Positions 1 to 5,422 of a DNA stretch of 6,161 nt are shown one piece after another (the stretch's first letter is position 1; the number at the start of each line of letters is the position of its first letter). The position numbers and the translations under genes are program-made. This DNA is from Verrucomicrobiales bacterium (lineage in GTDB: Bacteria; Verrucomicrobiota; Verrucomicrobiia; Verrucomicrobiales; DEV007). Location of the stretch: NCBI GenBank assembly GCA_007123695.1, contig SLGN01000155.1, forward strand, positions 1-6,161, written 5' to 3'. A model generated the notes under the pieces. The model had not been told where the DNA came from and searched no databases. It was given only the letters and a program-made list of their open reading frames with translations.

Positions 1-1
1 A

Positions 2-550
2 GCCGCACGCAACCAAAGCGTGGGATTCAAAGTCGACGAGGTGCAAATCACCACAAAAGACGGTGGCGATGTTTATTATTGGAATAGCGCCATGGATGCC
101 GATACTGCTGTAAATGTCAGCTCAGGTCTACCTATCGCCAGTGACGGCATTACATTGCTAGAAGAAAACACTCGCATTGGCGCATATATCTCAGGATTCA
201 CCAATGCTAATCCAGGTGTTATTACTGTCGACGATACAACCATCTTCGGTTTTGAAGTCGGAGATACTATCAAAGTAACAGCCCTGGCCGATGACCAGAG
301 TGGAGATACTTTGAACGGAGAATATGAGATTGCATCCGTTACCGACACAACAATTACAACAACCACGAATACCGCAGCTTTTTCATCTTGGGTATCTGGT
401 GGTTATGTCACTAGAGTCACCAATGCCGATGGCGAAGCAATCGCTGTTGTCAACAGGGCTATTGAAGGCATTACTATCGGGACCGGTGTTGTCGGAGACG
501 ACGGCGATGACATGGTAATGGTTGTTCGCGGCGGTAATCACGTAACATAA
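2..550 (+). CDS. Virion structural protein with FCCH-like beta module, C-terminal part (5' truncated)
   Basis: The reading frame is open from the left edge (first full codon at base 2) to TAA at 548-550. A GTG at 20 could serve as a start, but it has no Shine-Dalgarno sequence and the frame continues upstream, so this is most likely the C-terminal 182 residues of a longer protein. The visible part is rich in Thr, Val, Gly and Asp and looks all-beta, with no membrane segment. Roughly codons 57-133 counted from the GTG form one module of the pattern 'NANPGVITV ... VGDTIKV ... LNGEYEIASV ... FSSWVSGGYV', the same pattern seen three times in the 790-residue protein downstream. The C-terminus ends in an acidic/Gly stretch. 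Position ahead of the adaptor gene suggests a head protein (major capsid, decoration or head fibre), but I cannot tell which. Virion role is inferred from context; exact identity is unknown. Confidence 0.7.
   Translation, partial: AARNQSVGFKVDEVQITTKDGGDVYYWNSAMDADTAVNVSSGLPIASDGITLLEENTRIGAYISGFTNANPGVITVDDTTIFGFEVGDTIKVTALADDQSGDTLNGEYEIASVTDTTITTTTNTAAFSSWVSGGYVTRVTNADGEAIAVVNRAIEGITIGTGVVGDDGDDMVMVVRGGNHVT
188..418 (+). repeat. FCCH-like beta module, copy in the head-side protein
   Basis: This is a module of about 77 residues. It starts at the 'SGFTNANPGVITV' strand, passes through 'VGDTIKV', a short acidic loop, 'LNGEYEIASV' and a Thr-rich strand, and closes with 'FSSWVSGGYV'. The same order of elements (NPxVI, GDxI, LN, TF/TI, FSxx-SGG-V) occurs in the nozzle-like protein. 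It resembles beta modules that annotation pipelines often call ubiquitin-activating E1 FCCH-like in phage proteins; no ubiquitin function is implied. Boundaries are by eye. Confidence 0.6.
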
Positions 551-552
551 TT

Positions 553-574
553 GAGAGGGCCACCGCGCCCTCTC
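553..574 (+). terminator. Intergenic hairpin, possible weak terminator or mRNA stabiliser
   Basis: GAGAGGGC (553-560) pairs perfectly with GCCCTCTC (567-574) around the 6-base loop CACCGC. It starts two bases after the stop of the first gene. The following bases, CATTTCACTT, are pyrimidine-rich but lack a true T-run, so full intrinsic termination is doubtful. Partial termination, or protection of the 3' end of an abundant head-protein message, fits equally well. Confidence 0.5.
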
Positions 575-584
575 CATTTCACTT

Positions 585-590
585 AAGGAG
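585..590 (+). promoter_or_regulatory. Ribosome binding site for the 114-residue protein
   Basis: AAGGAG lies 5 bases before the ATG at 596, in the only true intergenic gap of the window. It fixes that start. The downstream junctions rely on weaker sites and stop/start overlap. Confidence 0.75.
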
Positions 591-595
591 TAAAT

Positions 596-940
596 ATGCC
601 AGCAACAAAGAAAAAAGATAGCAAATATGACAAGCTGCCCATTTGCGGCAAGCAGCCGGAATCAGAAGCTGAAGAGAAGTACCTTCGAGAGATCGTTAAG
701 TATGAGTTTTACAACTTAGAGCAGCCCGGCGTCGTTGAGCAGTTCATCTACGGAGGAGCTGTCAACCATCAACAATTCATCTTTTTCCATGGGCAAAAAT
801 ATGAAATTCCCCGGCATGTCGCCAACTGGGTTGAATCTCGGGGTACGCCGATCTATAAATGGCTCCCTGATGGACAGGGAAGTATGAAAAAAGAACAAAC
901 AGGGTATACGCCCCGTTTCTCAATGAGAGTCGTATTTTAG
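596..940 (+). CDS. Small phage protein of unknown function, between head and adaptor genes
   Basis: This is a 114-residue soluble protein with no signal peptide or membrane segment. Residues 3-13 are Lys-rich. Residues 21-38 are acidic and probably helical. Residues 45-90 look like beta strands plus a helix, including 'FIFFHGQKYEIPRHVANWVESRGTPIYKW'-type features (His65-Gly66, Ile71-Pro72-Arg73, Trp78-Val79-Glu80, Tyr87-Lys-Trp89). The C-terminus is basic. The start is set by a good Shine-Dalgarno sequence, and the stop TAG at 938-940 is followed directly by the next ATG. Small proteins with a 'GKxYxxPR-hx-xhxE' core are common next to capsid and adaptor genes in podovirus-like genomes, but I know of no assigned role. 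A head-completion or virion accessory role is inferred from position only. Confidence 0.75.
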   Translation: MPATKKKDSKYDKLPICGKQPESEAEEKYLREIVKYEFYNLEQPGVVEQFIYGGAVNHQQFIFFHGQKYEIPRHVANWVESRGTPIYKWLPDGQGSMKKEQTGYTPRFSMRVVF

Positions 941-1804
941 ATGTGGACATTGGCAGACATAAGAGCAGAGACCCGTCAACTGACGGGCAGGCTGACATCT
1001 GATGATATCTCAACTTCTGAGCTTGATAAGAAGATCAACGAATTCTATACGTTGACTCTTCCTGCCGAGCTCAAGCTGGACAAGCAGCTTCATAAGATGG
1101 AGATCATCACACAAGCCAACCAGCAAGATTATGCTCTGCCAGACCCTTTCACCAATCCAACGACGCCCGGATTTATCGATAAGCTGCCTATTGATTGGTA
1201 TCAATCGCCGGCCTGGTTTCTAGAAAATTCCCACCAGAATGTTTCTAGAAAGACATCCATTGGTGATGGCGTTCAACAGACCTTTGCTTTTACAGCTGGG
1301 TCATTCCCATTGATTCCCGGTTCTGTCATTGTGACAGATGATGCTGAAACATTTACAGATAACGGAACAACCGTTTTATCTGGAGACAACGGAGGGACCG
1401 GCACTGTTGACTATCTAACAGGAGATATCAATGTCACCTTTTTTTCTGCTCCGCAAAATGGAAGGAAGATATATTTCACTTATATCCACTATAAAGCCGG
1501 CCGTCCAATCCAGGTTCTTTATTTTAACGAGACTTTCACATTTTTTCCTATACCGGACCAAGCCTACAGGTTTGAATGTTCAGCCTATGCGGCTGTAGAG
1601 CCGCTAGTCAACGCAACAGACAGACCGCCACTAGCTGAGTGGGGGCCTATGATAGTGTACGGAACCGCAATCAGGATACATACAGCTAATGCCGAATGGG
1701 ATGCTGTACAGGCCGTCTCAAGCGTGTACAAGAGGCAGCTTAATCTTTCCATGAGAAGAACACATCAGAATTTATTAAATGAACGAGTATCACCGAGGTT
1801 TTAA
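941..1804 (+). CDS. Probable head-tail adaptor (connector) protein with inserted beta domain
   Basis: This 287-residue protein probably forms the ring joining the portal to the tail. Residues 1-50 (starting 'MWTLADIRAETRQLTGR') look like the helical N-terminus typical of phage adaptor proteins of the T7 gp11 / P22 gp4 functional class: a short helix with Leu-Thr-Gly-Arg, then a 'INEFYTLTLPAEL' helix. Residues about 106-184 form a separate Gly/Thr-rich beta domain with the order 'GDGVQQTFAFT', 'IPGSVIVTD', 'TGTVDYLTGDINVTF', 'SAPQNGRKIYFTY', a module seen widely in phage structural proteins. The C-terminal 80 residues are helical and end in 'MRRTHQNLLNERVSPRF', similar in style to adaptor C-termini. 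The ATG follows the previous TAG with no gap; GAGAG at 925-929 is a weak ribosome site, so translation is probably coupled. The adaptor call is by resemblance and position. Confidence 0.7.
   Translation: MWTLADIRAETRQLTGRLTSDDISTSELDKKINEFYTLTLPAELKLDKQLHKMEIITQANQQDYALPDPFTNPTTPGFIDKLPIDWYQSPAWFLENSHQNVSRKTSIGDGVQQTFAFTAGSFPLIPGSVIVTDDAETFTDNGTTVLSGDNGGTGTVDYLTGDINVTFFSAPQNGRKIYFTYIHYKAGRPIQVLYFNETFTFFPIPDQAYRFECSAYAAVEPLVNATDRPPLAEWGPMIVYGTAIRIHTANAEWDAVQAVSSVYKRQLNLSMRRTHQNLLNERVSPRF
1256..1492 (+). other. Beta domain inserted within the adaptor protein
   Basis: Residues about 106-184 have a self-contained strand pattern (GDGVQQTF, PGSVIVTD, GGTGTVDY, TGDINVTF, APQNGRKIYFTY). Its composition is unlike the helical segments on either side. 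Domains with this 'GDG-TF ... PGSV-V ... G-VDY-TG-I-V-F ... P--G--I-VTY' layout recur in many phage and bacterial surface proteins. Here it would probably project from the connector ring. Boundaries are by eye. Confidence 0.55.
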
Positions 1805-1806
1805 AA

Positions 1807-2487
1807 ATGACTTGGGACCCAAGCAGACCATCCAACGATGAAAAAATAAGAAACATGGGCCAAAATGTCTTCCGGCCATTTTGGGACGCTATCGAACAGG
1901 CCAGCGAAAATGCATCTGAAAACAAACTTAGGCAATGGGGCGTTAACTTAATAGACCGTTCAACTGTAGGAGGAGCTTCTTTAAATCCTCCAGAGATTGA
2001 AGACACAGGAACTGTTTATGTAAGAGATGATGGCGCCCATCCTGAGCTTTTCTTTAGAGACACTCAAGGTAATTTTGTTCAGATAACAAAAGATGGAAAT
2101 CTTGGGTCAGCGACCGGTGCTGTCTTTAACTCTGTTTCATTCAATGGCAATGATTTCATGATCATTCGCTGGGCCAACTATTCGTATGGTGTTGTTGGCA
2201 ACAGTGATGCTTTTATAAAACAAGGTGGAACTGAAGAATTTGATACGCCATTAACTGGTATTTCAACAAGTGGGAGTGATCCAAATCAAGGAACGAATGT
2301 TTCTGTGACATTCTCAACGCCGATGCCGGGTATCTATTCCGTAATGGCCACACCTAAAAGTGGAACGATTAGAGTTTATAATGTAGGACCATCAGGTTTT
2401 AGCCTAAACATAAGAACGCCACAAGGTGGATTTATCAGTCCTAATAATACAGGCGGTGTTCACCTTATGGTAGTAGGAACAGCTTAA
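1807..2487 (+). CDS. Small tail-fibre-like virion protein
   Basis: This 226-residue protein starts 'MTWDPSRPSNDEKIRNMGQNVFRPFWDAIEQ', the style of N-terminus common on phage fibre-like proteins: a short Trp-Asp-Pro strand, then a helix of about 25 residues. Residues 67-98 ('TGTVYVRDDGAHPELFFRDTQGNFVQITKDG') match a frequent phage motif of paired beta strands. Residues 105-226 are Ser/Thr/Gly/Asn-rich and beta, ending in the hydrophobic strand 'VHLMVVGTA', as trimeric fibre tips often do. GAGG at 1795-1798 lies 8 bases before the ATG. The stop overlaps the next start by one base (TAATG at 2485-2489). Host-surface binding or a head/tail decoration role is inferred; no enzymatic motif is visible. 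It could also be a minor tail structural protein. Confidence 0.6.
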   Translation: MTWDPSRPSNDEKIRNMGQNVFRPFWDAIEQASENASENKLRQWGVNLIDRSTVGGASLNPPEIEDTGTVYVRDDGAHPELFFRDTQGNFVQITKDGNLGSATGAVFNSVSFNGNDFMIIRWANYSYGVVGNSDAFIKQGGTEEFDTPLTGISTSGSDPNQGTNVSVTFSTPMPGIYSVMATPKSGTIRVYNVGPSGFSLNIRTPQGGFISPNNTGGVHLMVVGTA

Positions 2488-4859
2488 TGGGATATCAACC
2501 ACTATTGATAGCACCATTTCAGTCGGGTCTTGATGTTGATCTTGATCCATGGATGAGTCCAGATGATGCCTTTACCGACATCATTAACGGACATATCCAC
2601 CATGGACGCCTTGAAAAGCGCAAGGGCTTTCAAATGCTGGGCAAGTTTGCTCAAGACCAGATCAGCATTGACGATATAACGTTGACCGGCAATGATCCCG
2701 TCGCTATTCAGACCGATGGATCTCACGCCTTCTCAACTGGCGATGTCGCCATTTTTTATGCTGTCGGGGGCACGACAGAGCTTAATAGAAATGAATATAC
2801 GATAACAGTTACGGGTTCTGACACATTCGAACTAGATGGCACGGATAGCGCTAATTTTTCGGCATATACAACCGGTGGATTTGTATCTGCATTAAATGAT
2901 AGCAGAATTATGGGTATATTCAGAAGGATTGATGATTCTGGTGCCCGTGAATTAATAATATTTAATAAAACACGTGCAGCTACATATGATTCGACAAACG
3001 AAGTCTTCAGACCGCTAGATTCAAGCGATATTTTCACATCCGATGACTCAGACTTTGTCTGGGCCGACAATTACAATTTCTCAGGATCAATACAAAACAG
3101 GCTCTATTTTACTAATGGATTAAGAGCTGATACCGGTGCTGGGACTGACGGCCTTCAATACTGGGATGGCGGAAACACAACAAACAGGTTTGTGCCGACA
3201 TTTAATAGCGGAGCTAATGTCTTGCAGGGCGCAAAAATGCTGTTTGCCATTCGAGGAAGGCTTCTTCTTCTTTATACTCTTGAAGACGGTAACGAATATC
3301 CCCAAAGAGCAAGGTGGTGCCAACCTCAAGCAGACCCAGAAGCTGCTGATGTATGGGATGACGCAACGCCCGGCAGAGGCGGATTTGTCGATGCTGCCAC
3401 AGGTGATATAATCGTCTCAGCACGTCGATTACAAAACATAATTTTAGTTTTTATGACTAATTCGGTCTGGACCATTAGGCCCAATGCAAACCCAGCATTA
3501 CCTTTTGTTTGGGATAAGGTAAATGATTACAGATCGACGCAAGGAAGATTTGCCACTGTCGGATATGACAGCCATATAACTTCTATTGGCGTTCGTGGAA
3601 TCACAATCAATAGCGCCACAGAATCCCAGCGTATAGATCACAAAATAGAAGATTTTGTAACAAGCCGAGTTAATTCAGATATTTTCGATCGTATATACGG
3701 AGCCAGAAGCTATGCCGTCAACAGATCATGGTTTTTATATTCCGATCAAAACTCGGAAATAGCCGATGAAGTTAATAATGCATTGATCTTTGATGAGAGT
3801 ACCAATTCATGGTCGATCTATAATATTTCAATGAATGTTTTAGGTTATGGAAATGTCACTCAAGACACCCTATTATCGGATTTCGTCGCACCGGATATGG
3901 ACTTTAACTTGCAAGATGTTGGTGAGAATACTATCAGAGACTATTTTTATTCTGGCGAACAAGATATTTTTGTCGGAGGAAATAGAAATGGTGAGATTCA
4001 TGTTTTGGAATCCGGTGAAAATGATGATGGTCTTGCGATTAACTTTGAGGTTCACAGCTCTTCATGGAACTTCACAAAAGAACAGGGAACAGCCTCTCAA
4101 TTAGGATACCTTGATTTCTACGTCGATTCTGAGCCTTCAACGATATTTGAAGTCTCATTTTACAAAAACGATGAGGAATACCCATACAAACAACAATTTG
4201 TCGACTGCCTACCCGACCTTAAGTTTATTGCCGATATAGTTAATGTAGGCCTTCCTGAAGAGATCAACATAACCGGAATCACACAGTCAGATCCAGCAGT
4301 CGTCGAAACTGACAGCAATGCCAGCTTTATTGACGGCGACCAGATATTCTTAAAAGATATTGGAGGCATGACAGAACTTAACAACCAGTATTTTCTTGCC
4401 GCCAATAAAACACCAACCACCTTTGAGCTTCAAGATCTTAATGGTAATGACATAGACAGCACATCATTTTCGGCATATACTTCTGGGGGGACGGTACAGA
4501 CATTGGTACAGATCTTTGCTCCTGACCATGGTTTGAATAGCGGTGAGGATATTTATATCTATGATGTTGACGGATCAGAAATTAACGATACTCCTTTTGA
4601 AATTGTTTTCTACGGTGCCGACGACCTGCAAAACACCTTCAGGCTAAGTAATTATGACGGATCGGCCTTGTCGCCATACATAACTAGCGGTAAAGTGTTT
4701 AGAAATAAGCTGATAAAACGGTCTATATGGAAAAGAGCTTATGCAGGGGGTATCGGCTATCAGCATAGAATCAGAATACGTAATGCTTCGGCATCGGATA
4801 GCCTGGCCTTCCGTGCCTTCAGGCCTTGGTTTAAACAAGTGGGATCAAGACAAATATGA
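2487..4859 (+). CDS. Large tail nozzle / tail tubular B-like protein with three FCCH-like modules
   Basis: This 790-residue protein probably forms the distal tail tube or nozzle, comparable in role to T7 gp12 or the P22 gp10 DNA-stabilisation protein. The N-terminus 'LLIAPFQSGLDVDLDPWMSPDDAF ... NGHIHHGRLEKRKGF' (residues 6-48) is the hallmark opening of this phage family. A beta module follows at 61-136. Residues 137-535 look like a beta-propeller-type body, with 'NRLYFTNG' (204-211), 'RIDHKIEDFV' (382-391) and 'NALIFDESTNSWSIYN' (431-446). Residues 536-575 carry the 'LGYLDFYVDS' strand segment. Two further beta modules lie at 591-672 and 673-738. The C-terminus (742-790), 'IWKRAYAGGIGYQHRIRIRN ... 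FRPWFKQVGSRQI', matches the usual family ending. The ATG overlaps the previous stop (TAATG) and AGGA at 2475-2478 lies 8 bases upstream. The stop overlaps the next start (ATGA). The family call is by recognition; the structural role is inferred. Confidence 0.72.
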   Translation: MGYQPLLIAPFQSGLDVDLDPWMSPDDAFTDIINGHIHHGRLEKRKGFQMLGKFAQDQISIDDITLTGNDPVAIQTDGSHAFSTGDVAIFYAVGGTTELNRNEYTITVTGSDTFELDGTDSANFSAYTTGGFVSALNDSRIMGIFRRIDDSGARELIIFNKTRAATYDSTNEVFRPLDSSDIFTSDDSDFVWADNYNFSGSIQNRLYFTNGLRADTGAGTDGLQYWDGGNTTNRFVPTFNSGANVLQGAKMLFAIRGRLLLLYTLEDGNEYPQRARWCQPQADPEAADVWDDATPGRGGFVDAATGDIIVSARRLQNIILVFMTNSVWTIRPNANPALPFVWDKVNDYRSTQGRFATVGYDSHITSIGVRGITINSATESQRIDHKIEDFVTSRVNSDIFDRIYGARSYAVNRSWFLYSDQNSEIADEVNNALIFDESTNSWSIYNISMNVLGYGNVTQDTLLSDFVAPDMDFNLQDVGENTIRDYFYSGEQDIFVGGNRNGEIHVLESGENDDGLAINFEVHSSSWNFTKEQGTASQLGYLDFYVDSEPSTIFEVSFYKNDEEYPYKQQFVDCLPDLKFIADIVNVGLPEEINITGITQSDPAVVETDSNASFIDGDQIFLKDIGGMTELNNQYFLAANKTPTTFELQDLNGNDIDSTSFSAYTSGGTVQTLVQIFAPDHGLNSGEDIYIYDVDGSEINDTPFEIVFYGADDLQNTFRLSNYDGSALSPYITSGKVFRNKLIKRSIWKRAYAGGIGYQHRIRIRNASASDSLAFRAFRPWFKQVGSRQI
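2670..2894 (+). repeat. FCCH-like beta module 1 of the nozzle-like protein
   Basis: Residues about 62-136 read 'ITLTGNDPVAIQTD', 'FSTGDVAIFYAVGGTTELN', 'YTITVTGSDTFELDG', 'FSAYTTGGFV'. This matches the DPV/GD/GGxTELN/TFEL/FSAYT-GG order of module 2. It is inserted right after the N-terminal family motif and before the propeller-like body. Bases 2856-2869 are identical to 4467-4480 in module 2. Confidence 0.7.
4257..4502 (+). repeat. FCCH-like beta module 2 of the nozzle-like protein
   Basis: Residues about 591-672 read 'INITGITQSDPAVVETD', 'FIDGDQIFLKDIGGMTELN', 'TTFELQDLNG', 'FSAYTSGGTVQTL'. This is the best-formed copy and the closest to the common phage form of the module. It sits in the C-terminal third, directly followed by module 3. 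Confidence 0.72.
4503..4700 (+). repeat. FCCH-like beta module 3 of the nozzle-like protein (divergent)
   Basis: Residues about 673-738 keep the module order but are diverged: 'VQIFAPDHGLNSGEDIYIYDVDGSEIN', 'NTFRLSNYDGSALSPYITSGKV'. The 'DHGL-SGEDI' turn and the 'NTF-L---DGS----Y-TSGKV' closing strands are recognisable. It abuts module 2 without a linker and is followed by the conserved C-terminal segment. Confidence 0.6.
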
Positions 4860-5422
4860 CGCTACCATCTAATATTAACTTTCCAAAAGACATTGAAAAT
4901 TTTCCCGACCTCGACCCCGATTATCAAAAGAAGCAATGGAAAGAGATGATCAACTCTTTGCAAAACATGTACGAAGACTTGGTCGACAATATAAATGGTG
5001 ACCATGAGCATGTGTTTTTCACCTCATCAAACCAACAGGATACGATACCATTGATATCCGGGTCGACATCAGCAGGTGTCGGCACCTATGGGAATCGTGA
5101 GATGTATCACGTCAGGCAAGGTCTTGAATCTCAAGTATGGTTTGATATCGCATGGACGGCACATTCGGGAACGGGCAATCTAAGTGTTAATTTGCCCTAT
5201 AGTGTAGCCAACACCGAATTTACGCCTTTTGTTGGAGTTGTACAGATACACAATATAAATTTGAGCAGCGGCTATACGTATGCAACGGTCAATTGCGCGC
5301 CCAACAGTTTTGACGGAGTCATTATGGAATGTGGCAGCGGTGTACCATCGCAGCCGATAGCGTTGCCTACAAGCGGAAGGTTAATAGGTTATGTCAAATA
5401 CATTGGAAAAGAATTCGACTAA
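4856..5422 (+). CDS. Second small fibre-like / receptor-binding-type protein
   Basis: This 188-residue protein has Asp/Pro-rich residues 1-22, a helix at about 22-47 ('YQKKQWKEMINSLQNMYEDLVDNI'-type heptads, possibly a coiled coil for trimerisation), then a beta-rich domain. Within it, residues 77-115 ('GTYGNREMYHVRQG', 'VWFDIAWTAHSGTGNLSVNLPY') match a motif common at the end of phage tail spikes and fibres, in which 'Y-R-G-----F-I-W--HTGTG-L-I-LPF' strands precede the tip. The end, 'GRLIGYVKYIGKEFD', is also typical. Its ATG overlaps the preceding TGA (ATGA at 4856-4859) and there is no strong Shine-Dalgarno sequence, so translation is probably coupled to the nozzle gene. It overlaps the next start by 32 bases. 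Attachment to the tail and glycan or receptor binding are inferred; no catalytic residues are visible. Confidence 0.62.
   Translation: MTLPSNINFPKDIENFPDLDPDYQKKQWKEMINSLQNMYEDLVDNINGDHEHVFFTSSNQQDTIPLISGSTSAGVGTYGNREMYHVRQGLESQVWFDIAWTAHSGTGNLSVNLPYSVANTEFTPFVGVVQIHNINLSSGYTYATVNCAPNSFDGVIMECGSGVPSQPIALPTSGRLIGYVKYIGKEFD

Noticed and set aside
20..22. GTG as the true start of the first gene
   Set aside because: There is no Shine-Dalgarno sequence upstream, and the frame stays open to the window edge with similar composition, so the gene is more likely truncated.
1439..1445. Run of seven T in the adaptor gene as a possible slippage or frameshift site
   Set aside because: The reading frame and the beta-domain pattern continue normally across it and no alternative frame extends usefully.
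2756..3070. 104-codon open frame on the minus strand, and other antisense or out-of-frame ORFs
   Set aside because: They lie wholly within well-supported + strand genes, lack ribosome sites, and give Ser/Leu/Val-rich sequence typical of antisense shadows.
4801..4825. GC-rich inverted and direct GCCTT repeats near the end of the nozzle gene, considered as a terminator
   Set aside because: Stems are only 5 bp with long loops and no T-run. The direct repeat reflects the codons of Ala-Phe-Arg-Ala-Phe-Arg in the conserved C-terminus.
32..5067. Five GTCGAC sites (32, 227, 4200, 4982, 5062), more than the one or two expected by chance
   Set aside because: Four of the five encode Val-Asp in the gene frame, and spacing is irregular; codon preference explains them better than a signal.
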